The notes: generated by a model from the letters alone, not told the origin. A stretch of DNA of 64,000 nt from Hyperoplus lanceolatus (GCA_026929865.2 CM049400.1:15574001-15638000), one strand, 5' to 3'. Counted from the first letter of the stretch, positions 12,481 through 23,203 are shown. Numbers and translations are program-made.

Positions 12481-13597
12481 TATTCTTTTGGAGGTTAAAA
12501 TGTATTGGCGCGATCTATGGAATGCACACATGCATAGCAATAAGTGTTTTTTGGGCAGTTCCACACATTCTACCTTGGAATAATACTTGGGCAAATACAT
12601 CACATCAAAAATGTGTTTCGGATCGTAATTGCCGTTGCTACAGTATTATGCTACACTTTAAATTTGAGGTTGTTAAACAGTGTTATAAATAATAGCAGTG
12701 CTCCTTATAAACAAGGGTTCAAAAGGATGATAATAGTGGTTACTATTGAAATGTCCATTTATGTACCTCAACCTACATTTAGTAATGTGTTCTCTATCAT
12801 TGTACAAACATTTACTTTGATCAATATTTATATGACTTTACAAAATATAAGGGTCTGTATTGGAGGTCTGAATGTAAGGTTTCTATTTCATTGGAAGATG
12901 TGAAAAATAGCAGCTTTGAAAACGCCAACTCCACATTTCAAGTTTTGTTCTCATCAATGGAAAGTCTCCATTCAAGCTTCCAAATCTTTGTCCGCTTTAC
13001 TGTTCACTGTTTTCAGTGAAGTCAAGGTAAGTAAAACTATTTTTCTTTTAAAGTCTACCTGTGATGTCTTTATGAAATGTTTCACACACTATTTCGTATG
13101 ATTTATTTTGAAATAGCTTCCTTTGTTTGGCTTACCATTTCAAGACAGCAACATGCAGCAGCAAGATTATGATACAGATGACGTTGTTGTGTTATTAGTA
13201 CACTTTGTGCTCTAAAAAGCATCACTGAGATCTTTTTGTACTCAGTCGGAGATTGTTCTCTTAAAGTGCAATAAACAGCTATGTTAAAATAAGCTGATAC
13301 CAAAACATAGACGATCAAAGCAGGATATGGCAAGCCATTGAAATTAGATTGAGCACAGTGCAGCTCAAAGGGATGTCCCCTGAAGGCCAACAAACTATGG
13401 CAGCGTTTGTAATGTTCCACAAGTCACTCAAATATTAATCTTGAGAAGTAAGCAAAGGACATCTGCCGAATATTATCCTTTGAGTACCTAAAGCTTATTT
13501 AATCAAACCAGTGTCTAATCCATGGTCTTAGATGCTGAAGATCAGTTGGGTATTATGGTACACCTGCAGTAGCCTACATACAGTAAACTGACATATT
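12481..13597. other. Non-coding stretch, nothing recognised
   Basis: The 119-codon frame at 12544-12903 is hydrophobic and AT-driven, has no family motif and is not called a gene. Confidence 0.5.
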
Positions 13598-13605
13598 ATG
13601 TATAA

Positions 13606-14221
13606 TAGGGCTGGGTATCGTCAAGGACTTCGCGATACGATACGTATCACGATACACTGGTCACAATACGATATATCACGATATATTGCGTATCTTGATA
13701 TATCACGATATATTGCGATATTCCATAAACAAGTGACAAATGGAGTCGAAACTATTTCATTCACAACTTCCTTTACTATTTTTCTTCCTTTTTTTGGTTT
13801 TGGCAAATGATCAAACACTGCTGCAGCTGCTTAACATCAAAATAACAAATTAAATTCACTCTTGTACTAACTGTACAGGACACAATGAAAATGAAAACAC
13901 ATCAGTGTGCTTTTGTGACACAGTGAATCTTAAGTATTTTTATAAACAAAACTGATCTAACTTCAATAGTCAGTATCCTAGAGGCTCAGGCCTGACAGCA
14001 GACATGGGTTTGAATCCGACCCATGGTTGTTTCATTCCCTCTCTGCCCCACTTCATATCTGTATCTCTGCACTGTCAATAAAGCCTTGAAAAGCAAAAGA
14101 AAACAAAATCATAAAAAAATTTATAAAAAAAAATCGATATTTTGATATAAAAATCGATACTGATATCGGGAAACTAAGTATCGCGAAATATCGATATTTC
14201 GATTTGTTTGACACAACCCTA
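13606..14221. mobile_element. hAT MITE (616 bp) with 8-bp target duplications
   Basis: The element starts TAGGGCTGGGTATCG and ends TTTGACACAACCCTA, imperfect inverted termini of a widespread fish hAT MITE. Exact 8-bp duplications ATGTATAA lie at 13598-13605 and 14222-14229. The interior is rich in CGATA/TATCG blocks (about 13630-13720 and 14134-14205) that pair across the element. There is no coding capacity. A SINE fragment sits inside at about 13978-14103, so the MITE was the older host. Confidence 0.9.
13978..14103 (+). mobile_element. 5'-truncated tRNA-derived SINE inside the hAT MITE
   Basis: The B-box-like GGTTTGAATCC at 14007-14017 is followed by CCCTCTCTGCCCC, CTGTCAATAAAGC and an A-rich tail. 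The same series occurs in the fuller SINE at 63725-63914. The tRNA-like A-box head is missing. The following A-rich sequence runs straight into the MITE's CGATA block. Confidence 0.7.
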
Positions 14222-14229
14222 ATGTATAA

Positions 14230-14640
14230 TACCATCAGTGACAAGAGAAACACCCACTGCAGAATAAGAAGAAACTGCATACATTACTATGCCAGAGCAT
14301 AAACACTACCATATGCCTCATTTCTCTAAAACAGAGGGAATGTTCCCTGGGGGAGGCTCCCACAAAGACTGACAGACAGCCCAGTTCTTTAAAGTCAGTC
14401 CTGAACATCTGATATATCCACAATTAAAAGCAGTCTGTAATGGCTTTAATTCATTGTGAGATGTGACACAGGTTTTCAATTCATGCATCCTCTGAGGCAG
14501 ATGTTTGTGTTAATGTGTTTTACTGGCACAACTTCTTCATTAAACAGTTTACTTCAAAATAATATGAAACTAAAAGTAAAGTATGCACTCAGTCATGAAC
14601 TATTTCAGTCAATTACTGGCACTGCCCACATGTATATGCT
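14230..14640. other. Non-coding stretch, nothing recognised
   Basis: No coding signal or repeat structure seen. Confidence 0.45.
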
Positions 14641-14830
14641 TGTGTGTTGGCTTAAAGGTGGGCTGAGCAAACTTTGGCGAATGTTTGGCGAACGTTTGTA
14701 TAGGTACCTTTGTACTAACCGCCGCAATATTTGAAGCTCAGAGCGAGTTCCCCAAAACGTTCTGGGCGGCTGCTGGCTCTGAGCCAGCTTTTTAGAGCTT
14801 TTTTAGAGAGGCCGCATCTGTGTTTTTGAC
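14641..14830. repeat. Probable transposon fragment with a 17-bp palindrome
   Basis: The block carries GTTTGGCGAATG/GTTTGGCGAACG in tandem and the palindrome GCTGGCTCTGAGCCAGC at 14772-14788. Its higher GC and internal symmetry contrast with flanking AT-rich DNA. It resembles repeat fragments I know from fish genomes, but no termini or second copy are seen here. Confidence 0.35.
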
Positions 14831-15002
14831 TAATTTTCAGTGTGCACACACAAAGGACAGGTTGGTGAGTAGATATTAAATGATTTTGACAAAAGGTGTT
14901 CTGGATTACAATCGCTAAGTATGACTTTAATTATATATACATTAATATCACTTTTATCCACTTCAATGCTGTTAAATAAATTACATTTTATTTTGCAAAC
15001 TC

Positions 15003-15060
15003 ACCTCCTGGATTGCCTCTCCTGGAACCATCACCTTATCGTGGTGGAGAGGTTTGTGTG
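15003..15060 (+). mobile_element. LINE 5' end fragment, first piece
   Basis: CCTGGAACCATCACCTTATC followed by GTGGTGGAGAGGTTTGTGTG is the characteristic head of a fish non-LTR retrotransposon. Its expected continuation (CCC..., GTTGTCTGGAGCC...) is found at 19752. The two pieces join across a duplicated GTGTG (15056-15060 and 19747-19751). Confidence 0.75.
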
Positions 15061-15901
15061 TGTAACTGTCGTCATTAAAAATATTCTGTAATTTAATTAG
15101 TATTTTCATATCATATGACAAGCCTTAAGGAAATTTATTTTTGTTTATATTAATAATCTCATAATTGTGTTTGTTATTTAAGTTTAAAACGTTATTTAAA
15201 TAGTTAGTCAAATGCAGTGTTGGGAATAACGCCGTTTAAAATAACGGCGTTAGGTAACGCTGTTCTTTTTTCAGTAACAGGGTAATCTAACTAATTACTT
15301 TTTCCGTCGTTACAAAGCCGTTATCGTTACTGAACGTTAAATGCGGTGCGTTACTATGAATTGATTGAATAAACTGTGTAATCCGAGCGCACCCCTGGCT
15401 CCATACTACACAAACTGCTAGTGAGGAGACCGGTGTGTTTTAAGTTCTGTTTTATTCAGTGTGGATGACATTATAACTGTCAGGTAGCGCCGTCACGTCA
15501 GTCAGCCGGAGCGCCTGTTTAGTGAAGTCTCTTTTTCTTTCTCTTTCTGTTGTGTCAGCGTGCACGTTGCCGCAGTAACCACCTACGTTGAAACATGCTC
15601 TCCCTGAGTTTGTTTGCATCGCCCTTGTGAGAAAGTGCATGGAGTTTCCCGATCTCTATAAATTATAATTTATGCACGTTATTAAACAGCCGCGATTCGC
15701 CGGTTGCAACAGCTGTTTAGCGTGTCATCACGAGCCGAATATTGCTATTGTTTTCCTGGGATCTGTATGCTGCTGTGAATGTTAAAGAAGGAAATAAACA
15801 TTGGATAAGTCCTTACTCCTCCTCACATCGTCTCATGCTTCATAAGCTATGTCCCATTACAGAGACCACACACTTGGTAGGACGCAGTCTTGCGGTCTAT
15901 G

Positions 15902-16893
15902 CAGGGCTGTACAGTGCGACAGTTTTGATCGCATTTGCTACTGAAATTGATCACGTGCGATGATGAATACAAGTCCAATTGCACTCGTGCAACAGGCTGC
16001 TAATGAGGAGAGGCTGTCTTTGAAACACAGAGGAGAGATGCACAACACTGCTTAGAGTGCTCTACATTAACACTCTCCAAATGGGGGTAAATCTAGACTT
16101 AGGCAAGTTAGTTATTGTGTCCACCCTCCACTTTGGCTGGTGAAAGATATGTGTCCTCGGGATCCGTGTTCGTGCAGCGATTCTAGGTATAAAAACTTCA
16201 CCAAACGGTAATAACCGGAAGGAGACGGCACATTACCGCAGTTAAGTTAGCGCGTGTACAAACAGAACATTTCCTGTACGCCTTCACATTAAAAGCCTGA
16301 TACTAGCCAAACGTGAGTTGACTTTTATTTTGAAGTCTGTAAGAACAGGAAGTAAGCGCTTTTTTCTAGCTTGAAAGGCAACTCATTCAGCTGCAGCGAG
16401 CAGTCAACAGTAGCCTAGTCTATTTAAACAAAGTTTTAAATAGGCCACTGAAAAGCTACTCCCAACACATTCACAACAACCTATTTAATTGATCCTAAAT
16501 TGTACCAATATGTATACTTATTTATTTAATAGGCTATGTTTAATGTTTTAAAGTTTGGTTTTAATTAATAGAAGGACATTATAATAATAATAATTCTGAA
16601 TCAGCAAAAAATTGCAATTGGCAGGTTAGATTATTTTGTCTAAATTGCAATCAGTGCACCCCTATTCATTCTTCTATAATTATTACTGCATACACGAGGA
16701 TATAATATTAATTGAGAATCTCAAATTAGACAAAGATAACATGCTCAAAGGTAATTAGAGCGAAATGCAAGGGTTAAGGTTATGCAAGTTTTCGATCATA
16801 CTTTGTGTGCTACCAAATTTATTTTTGTGCTACTGAATTTTTTTGCTTGCTAGCACCAGTGCTACCACCTAAAAAAATAAGCGTACAGCCCTG
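15902..16893. mobile_element. Nested hAT element (992 bp)
   Basis: It begins CAGGGCTGTAC and ends GTACAGCCCTG, an 11-bp perfect inverted end. It is flanked by exact 8-bp duplications GGTCTATG at 15894-15901 and 16894-16901. It lies wholly within hAT copy 1 and is therefore younger. No coding frame of note; non-autonomous. Confidence 0.92.
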
Positions 16894-17282
16894 GGTCTAT
16901 GAAGGCTATAGCCTATGAATTGATGAATGATTCCAAGGCCAACGAGCCTTGTTAAATGAGACGGTCTCCGCAGGTCTCCGTTTACGAGCATTTCCGGTTT
17001 ACGTAACAAGCCGTTACCTTGCGTGACGACTCGCCGCTCCTGTGCTGCCTAGCAACCCTGATTGCTGCCAACAGAGACAGCCCTGTCAATGGAGGAAAAA
17101 AGAAAAAGAAGTTGCCTACCAGACGAAAAGAAAAAAAAGTACAAGAAAAAAAGAAAGGAAGATAAAAGTTAAGAAGATGGAGCAACACGTTGCTGTTTTG
17201 TTATTTTTTATTTTATTTTATGCGATCTCTGAAAAAAACGCAATGCATCTTGGGATATGTTGGGCCACGAAGGATACATGTG

Positions 17283-17422
17283 ATGCAGCCTTCAAAACCG
17301 TGAAAAGAAGGCTGCATTTCTCAGCCGCATATGAGGAGCCTTACATGGAGCCTTGCAAATGGGACAGCCTTTGCGCGCCGCTATGACGCAATCGGTCTTC
17401 AAATGCAGCCTACGTAGGCTGC
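17283..17422. repeat. Palindromic segment inside hAT copy 1
   Basis: ATGCAGCCTTC (17283-17293) pairs with GAAGGCTGCAT (17307-17317). A perfect 18-bp palindrome, GCAGCCTACGTAGGCTGC, lies at 17405-17422. The shared GCAGCC motif suggests remains of another MITE absent from the second hAT copy. Confidence 0.5.
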
Positions 17423-18103
17423 AACCCCTGAATCAAGACAGCCATAGTCTGACGTTTTTGGGCGACACCCCTGAAGTGAATCCAGTGATAGCAGATCAGA
17501 GATTCAGCAGTTTCCTCTAGTCTACTACTTTTGTTGAGAACAAAATACTTGAAGTGCAGGATAAACCTCTTGCTGTCTGTTAATGTGCAATAAATATTGA
17601 AGGTTATGTAGCCTACAAGTAGGCCTACCTGTCTGTTCTAACCTACTCATTTCAACTGACTTGTGAAAACTGCTCAGAAAAATCCAAATTTTGACTTTTT
17701 TCTTTACCGTAGGCTAACGCAAATAGTTACTTTCCCTGGTAACTAGTTACTTCTATTATAAAGTAATTCAGTTCCTTTTTGGAACAAGTAGTGAGTAACT
17801 ATAACAAATTACTTTTTCAAAGTAACGTTCCCAACACTGGTCAAATGACGTCACTCGTAAGGAGGATTGTTCTCTTGTGCGAGAAGATTAGTCTTTGTCA
17901 GTTAGAGATGCGACATGAGAGGTGAACAGCTTGTGATATGCTTCGCCGAGAAGAATCTTGTTTCAAAGTCCCTGTAATTAGCATGCAGCCAACAAGGTAT
18001 GTTTTTTGTTATTTCAATGTATTTTATTTTGCTTATTTGACTCTTTATGTGCGGTATAATTTATGATTTTATGTAAAGCTAATGCCGTGATTTCTGTTGT
18101 ACT

Positions 18104-18259
18104 CAGTGACGTGCGGTGAGGTCAGTAAGTGGGTAGGCACTGAGTTCTGAAAGCCAGATTTCTCTAAACCTATATTGTTAAATCACAAATAACAAACAGG
18201 CCGATTTCAAATAAGTTCCTCCCTTTCTTTCTTTCTCTCACTCACACACACACACGCAC

Positions 18260-18318
<59 letters not shown>

Positions 18319-19630
18319 GAGTATAGGCCTATGAAATGTCACGACGGTAACTTCAGGTTTGCCCGTAGCCTACTGTAGTTTGGTCTAAAATGATTAAACA
18401 TCGCATCCATCGACTTAAAGAACCCGTCACTCACACCGAGGGCCGAAAAAACATAGCCTAAGGCAACAAGTCAAACCTTCGCCGATTCAAACTACCGGTA
18501 CTAGCCTACTTCTATTCAACTTAAAAATAAAAGACAGCATTCATCATTATGTAGGACTACAGCATAACTGATGGCAACTCCACTCCATAAACTTTATCTT
18601 AATAGATAAAGTACCAGTAGCATATGTCCCATGGACCTGTCAGCATCAGAATGTAACCATTTATCCACATTGCAGAGCTTAGGTTTGTCCGTCAGTAACA
18701 ATGAAAACACAACTGCTCAATTGAATATACAATGCAGAATGGATTGCACTCGGTATCAATTCATCCAACTTTATTATTAAATAAACCCCAAAAAAGTTTC
18801 TGACTCACCAATCTGACTGCCTGGCTGTAGAAATAAGCAAGACAATAGTAATCCAGTGACAGTCTGACTGACAGCACAGCTAGCTAGCATCCTTCCGTTC
18901 ATGTAGGCTACCTGTCCGTTTGAAATGCTCGAACATTGTTTGTCCCTGTTGCTGCTGTACACCGTCCAAGGCTGGCGTAGGCCTTTCTCTTGCTATTCAT
19001 TCTGTTCCTTTTTAAATTATAATCCAATTTGTTAAAATTCCTCCAGTCTGAAATATCTGCGGGCACGGACACGGCAGCTGCAATGTTGACTTAAAAATCC
19101 GCGGGGGTAACGCGACGTGCATAGCCAATGTAATGACGTTGGCCTAAGCTGCGTAAATGTCTAGTAATATCTCGATTTTAATTGGTCCATGAATGATATG
19201 TAACGTAAAGGCTTATGTGGCATACCATTTACGTAAAAAAGCACAAAGAATTCTGCTTATTTGCGTACATGTTAAATAATACAGAATCAAGTGCGCATGC
19301 GCGAAAACCTTTTTTTTCTTGCCGTCCACAATGAATAGGCGCAAAAGCACTGATTCTTTGCCGTACACAATGAATGGGAAACAGCAAAAGCACAATATTT
19401 CTTTGGCGTAACTTACTAACTGCCGCCTTTCTAATCAAAACGTCTAGTCTTTTTTAAAGTAATCGCGGATTACATGTAAAGAAAGAAATAATTAACAGTA
19501 ATAATACAAATATAAGTTTATTAAATAAAAAAAATATTTTATATATATTAATATATTTTATTTTTATTTTTTTGCACACAGCGCCATGGTAGGCACTGCC
19601 TACCTTGCCTACCCTGACCGCACGTCACTT
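18104..19630. mobile_element. hAT element (1,527 bp)
   Basis: The start CAGTGACGTGCGGTGAGGT matches the complement of the end ACCCTGACCGCACGTCACT, the terminal style of a fish hAT family whose right end normally finishes CACTG; here the last base is T. Exact 8-bp duplications GTTGTACT lie at 18096-18103 and 19631-19638. Both subterminal regions carry GTAGGCACTG-type repeats. No transposase frame. It contains a long AC microsatellite. Confidence 0.9.
18243..18316. repeat. (AC)n microsatellite inside the hAT element
   Basis: About 37 AC units with a GCACG interruption near 18256-18260. Confidence 0.97.
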
Positions 19631-19751
19631 GTTGTACTGTGTTTGCTCATCTATAGTTTTCATGGTGAAGTTGGAGTAAAAGTCTGCAATAAAACCCTTC
19701 AAAGGAAGCCACTGGTGTCTGCCGAATGCTTTTAGAGGGATTTATAGTGTG

Positions 19752-20675
19752 CCCCTAAGAACCAGAGAGTTGTCTGGAGCCTAGTGCTCCAGGTAGGGTC
19801 TCCAAAGGCGAAGTGGAAGCCCTTGTCCCCGTAAAGAGCCAGGCCCAGAAAGGGGGCCCGCCTGTGAGCGTCTGGTGGCCAGGTTTTCCACGGGGCCCGG
19901 CCAGGAACAGCCTGAAGAAGCTACGTGGCACCAACCCCCTCTACAACTGAAGGTCCCACCACTCGTCAGAGGAACCGCTGGGGTCGGGTGCGCTGCCTCA
20001 CAGATGGCAGTCAAGGGCGGGGACCACGACTGACCAGACCTGGGCGGCAGAGGCTGGCTTTGGGGACGTGGAACGTCACCTCGCTGTGGGGGAAGGAGCC
20101 GGAACTGGTGCGGGAGGTGAATTAGATCTGGTACGGCTTACCTCCACGCACAGTCTCGGCTCAGGAACCGTTCTTCTGGATAGAGGTTGGACTCTATTCT
20201 TTTCTGGAGTTGCCCAAGGTGTGAGGCACCGGGCCGGTGTGGGGATACTCACGAGCCCCCGGCTGGGCGCTACTATGTTGGATTTTACCCCAGTGGACGA
20301 GAGGGTTGCCTCCCTACACCTCCGGGTTGTGGGGGGGATTACTTTGACTTGCTTTGACTTACTTTGATTTACTTGTTCGGTGCATATATGCACCGAACAG
20401 CAGTTTGGAGTATTCAGTCTTCTTGGAGACCCTGAACGGAGTTCGGCATGGGGTACCACCATCTGATTGTGATTTGGGTCAAGGCGTCGGGTAAGACTCT
20501 GGACAAACCTGATAAGCCCAAACGGGGATAGTGAGGTGAACTGGGAATGTCTGGCGGAGGTCACTGAGATATTTAACTCGCAACTCTGGCAGAGCTTTTA
20601 TAGCATACCTGTGGAGGTTGGGGGCATTGAACCCAAGTGGTGGAAATTCAACACTTCCATTGCTGAAGAACGAGT
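19752..20675 (+). pseudogene. LINE 5' region with decayed AP-endonuclease domain
   Basis: This resumes the LINE interrupted at 15060: a 5' leader (GTTGTCTGGAGCC, CTCCAGGTAGGGTCTCC), then coding remains. Around 20056-20125 the frame reads LGTWNVTSLWGKEPELVREV, the N-terminal motif of a LINE apurinic endonuclease, where WNV carries the conserved Asn. After a frameshift near 20125 another frame reads LTSTHSLGSGTVLL, then HRAGVGIL and PVDERVASLHLRV. After about 20350 the order becomes patchy: a palindromic insertion at 20374-20399 and several internal deletions, ending in GGGGGCATTGAACCCAAGTGG and CTTCCATTGCTGAAG. The reverse transcriptase is missing. The copy is dead. The exact clade is not determined. 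Confidence 0.8.
20374..20399. repeat. Perfect 26-bp palindrome inside the LINE
   Basis: TGTTCGGTGCATA is followed directly by its complement TATGCACCGAACA. The right arm is ordinary LINE sequence; the left arm and the preceding ACTTTGA/CTTTGA repeats are additions. This is the mark of a template switch during synthesis. Confidence 0.9.
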
Positions 20676-21134
20676 GCTTAAATGAAAATGAGCACAGTTA
20701 ATATTCAAAAAGGCACACTCTTCCTTGACTGTTTTCAGTCTGTGGTTCTCTTTGGGTGTACTTATTCCCTTACAGTACTGTAAATCCAATACTGCACTTA
20801 ATTTTATATGGGTGTTTAATATCTTTATTGTTTTTATATAAGGTGATGTATTGTTCTGGTCATTAGGACTCTTTCTTATCAAAATGACAATTTTTAGCTA
20901 AAGTTTTAAAATGGAGATTAGATTACCTGGTAGTCTCCACATTAATCTCCATTATTATATTGTTTGAAACAGTATTGTTGTATTAGGTTTTATGTACATT
21001 GTGTGAATTTTATCTTATTTAAATTCTAAAATAGTTTAATTGTAAGTTACTTGTATTTATATTGTTAAAGTTGATTGTGTTCAATTTGGCACTGGATATA
21101 AATATTCTTTTTTGACAAAGTGTGTGCATTATGA
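20676..21134. other. Non-coding stretch, nothing recognised
   Basis: AT-rich sequence without coding signal or termini. Confidence 0.45.
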
Positions 21135-21262
21135 AGCTTTAAGGTACCGTTTCAAGTACCTTCTAAGCACCGGAACTGTTTCAAAAGTACTGAGTAGTTA
21201 CGTGTCTTTCTATGTATTGTTAAAACATGTGTATTAAAAAATATGTATAAATAAAATATATA
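21135..21262. mobile_element. Left part of a split MITE (probable)
   Basis: GGTACCGTTTCAAGTACCTT, AAGCACCGGAACTG and TTTCAAAAGTAC form a series typical of a fish hAT MITE whose end reads CGATACCCAACCCTA. That end is found at 23187-23201, on the far side of the 1,865-bp element. No left terminus was located. Confidence 0.45.
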
Positions 21263-22090
21263 GGGGAGAACGGGGTAATCTGAACCACTTTTTACATTAG
21301 CTCCCCTCTAAGGGAGCTAAAATTATTTATCACTCAAATTTACACATTTCCCATTAATTCAGGATGTTTCCTAGAAATGGGCATTAGCAGAATTTTTTCA
21401 AGACAAAGGGCAGTGAAAATACGATTGTTTTAAAAAAAGTTGTCATGTCACTTTACCACAGCTGTGGGGTAAACTGATCCACTTACTTTTTCCACTCTGA
21501 AACTACCATAACAACACATATTGTAACAGAAAGAATCCTGAAAGCTAGCCACACATTCCAGAACTATTGTCGGACTAGTAAAAGAATGATGGGGTTTGGT
21601 CAATTAAGCAAAGCTAATTTTCTAAACACTTGAAAGTAACTCTGAACAAAATCAAATACAACATATTATAATTCAAAAGGTTTTAATATGATTCAAATTA
21701 AAGATAGAACCAGTTAGATTAGAACACAGTCTGGGGGTCAGAAGAACACAGGACCCTTAGAGCCAGCTTGTGTCTGGGGGTCAAAGCATCGGAAAATCAG
21801 AACCAGCGAGAACAGCCTGGGACTCAGAACACAGGAGAAGACCCAACTGGATTATAACATCAGCCCTATAACATCATACTCTACAACTAGGCCTACTCTA
21901 CATTCCAGCCCTGAAGGTTACAGGGAAAGATGAGAAGGTGCTCTTTCCGTGTGGTTGCCCCAGGTCGTCTTCCTGGTGTATTTCCTTGGCATGAAGGCTT
22001 TTCTACAATGTGTATGACATTAAAATAAAACATATGTTATGTAATATTACATTAAAATATGTTTAAGACTAAACTTAACTTGTGCCTCAT

Positions 22091-22129
22091 GGTGGGGGAA
22101 AGTGAGACAGTGGCTCACTTTCCCCCACC
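22091..22129. repeat. Perfect 16-bp hairpin
   Basis: GGTGGGGGAAAGTGAG (22091-22106) and its exact complement (22114-22129) are separated by 7 bases. The CTCACTTTCCCCC arm resembles the element's terminal motifs. Confidence 0.85.
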
Positions 22130-22160
22130 ACCACAATTTGAGAAAAAACTACCTCTCTTT

Positions 22161-22787
22161 GGGGCTGTTTACACTGTGAAAACGTGATAGTTTTCACAGT
22201 GTAAGTTTTAAAAAAAACCTGTTCAGACACAATTTATCTGACATCTTCACCCGTGCACATGTTTTCAGAGGAAACGGGATGAAATCAATGTAGTAAGCAT
22301 GCCAGGCCAGCAGTTGGCGGTACAAGGTAGTAGTAGATAGCATTTCCGGTGTCGGCTGTAAGAATTGAATAAAAAGGCGCGCCTGCGCCTATTTGCTTGT
22401 AGGAGCGATTGTTGGCACGATAACAAATTCATCAGCAACAGCACAACGTCCATGAGCACAATGAATACAGCTCGGTGATCCGCCATTGTTGTTTTTGTTT
22501 TCCAACTGGCGCACATGGACCTACAAAGACGACACATGCCTATTTATCTCCAAACGCAATGCGCATGTGTGAGGGTGGAGCCGTGACGTCAGCGTTATCG
22601 GGGGGAATGGTTTCGGTGTTTACAGGAACCCAAAACCGTTAAGTTTTCCAAAAAATCCTCCCTCGGAGGTGATCTCAAAAACCTGCGGTTTCATGCCAGC
22701 GTTTGCTGTTTTCCTGTAAATGATATAGTGCAACTGTGGGAATTTTTCCGCGTTTGCACCGTTTCGTGTTGTCGTGTAAAGTGCCCC
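22161..22787. mobile_element. Nested MITE with GGGGC-TTTACAC ends (627 bp)
   Basis: The left end GGGGCTGTTTACACTGTG resembles the complement of the right end, GGGGCACTTTACACGACA. Both are followed by AAAACG/GAAACGG-type motifs of a GC-rich fish MITE group. A 15-bp hairpin (22169-22183 with 22190-22204) lies at the left end. A clean target duplication was not seen (TTT against TTA), so limits are approximate. Confidence 0.55.
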
Positions 22788-23127
22788 TTAGCATTTCAGG
22801 CTAATCTTCAGTTTTCAGCATCACAATGGTTTCATATGTTGGTAGTTCATCAACACGTATGATAGACGTTTTTCTACGTGAATACATTTGCTTTGGCACA
22901 ACAGTTGATTAAGTTGACAGCAAGAAAATGTACTTGTACATGCAAAATACCTATTTTGGTGAAAAAAACATGCTTACCACAGCACCATGAGGTCTTCTCT
23001 TTGAGGGCCATGGGGAAATGAGAGGGGCTTGAAAACATATATCTCACATGACCATAAGTGTTTTCCGTTGCCTAGATACAGGGGGTGGCTCACATTACCC
23101 GATGCCTCAGATTCCCCCATTCTCCCC

Positions 23128-23203
23128 ATATATAAAATAAAAATAAAAGTACAGAGTAGTAACAGGTATTGGAAAAAACCCAATCGATACCCAACCCTAA
23201 TAA
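23128..23203. mobile_element. Right part of the split MITE (probable)
   Basis: Ends CAATCGATACCCAACCCTAA, a typical fish hAT MITE terminus. The block AAAAGTACAGAGTAGTAAC here resembles AAAAGTACTGAGTAGTTAC at 21183 on the other side of the inserted element. Confidence 0.5.

Larger units (their letters stand above)
15215..17839. mobile_element. hAT element copy 1 (2,625 bp, with nested hAT)
   Basis: The termini CAGTGTTGGGAATAACG and AACGTTCCCAACACTG are inverted repeats. Exact 8-bp duplications GTCAAATG lie at 15207-15214 and 17840-17847, diagnostic of hAT. Both ends carry TTACTTT and GTTACT-type subterminal repeats. No transposase frame is readable. A second copy at 61112-62204 lacks the stretch from about 15846 to 17442; part of that stretch is a younger hAT (15902-16893). 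The rest contains palindromes at 17283-17317 and 17405-17422, probably from a further, unresolved insertion. Confidence 0.92.
15061..19746 (+). mobile_element. Solo LTR-like insertion in the LINE, later split by hAT elements
   Basis: The insert begins TGTAACTG and ends GGATTTATA (TGTAA against TTATA, one mismatch from a perfect LTR inverted end). It is flanked by the 5-bp duplication GTGTG. Without the two hAT elements and their duplications it is about 490 bp. An AATAAA signal lies at 19688-19693 near the downstream end, as in an R/U5 region, and is followed by a CTGGTGTCTGCCG phrase typical of LTR 3' parts. No internal coding region remains. That it is an LTR is an inference from ends, duplication length and signal placement; that LINE sequence resumes cleanly after it is directly visible. 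Confidence 0.6.
21263..23127. mobile_element. DNA transposon with GGGGAGAA ends (1,865 bp)
   Basis: The left end GGGGAGAACGGGGTAATCTG matches the complement of the right end with few mismatches (GGGGAGAATGGGGGAATCTG). Flanks are ATATATA on both sides (21256-21262, 23128-23134), but in TA-rich DNA the true duplication length cannot be fixed. Motifs of the GGGGTAA and AGTGAG type recur inside. A second inverted-repeat element (22161-22787) lies within it. No transposase frame. Superfamily unassigned. Confidence 0.7.

Noticed and set aside
20076-20564. 162-codon minus-strand frame
   Set aside because: Antisense shadow of the LINE endonuclease region, whose plus-strand motifs are recognisable.
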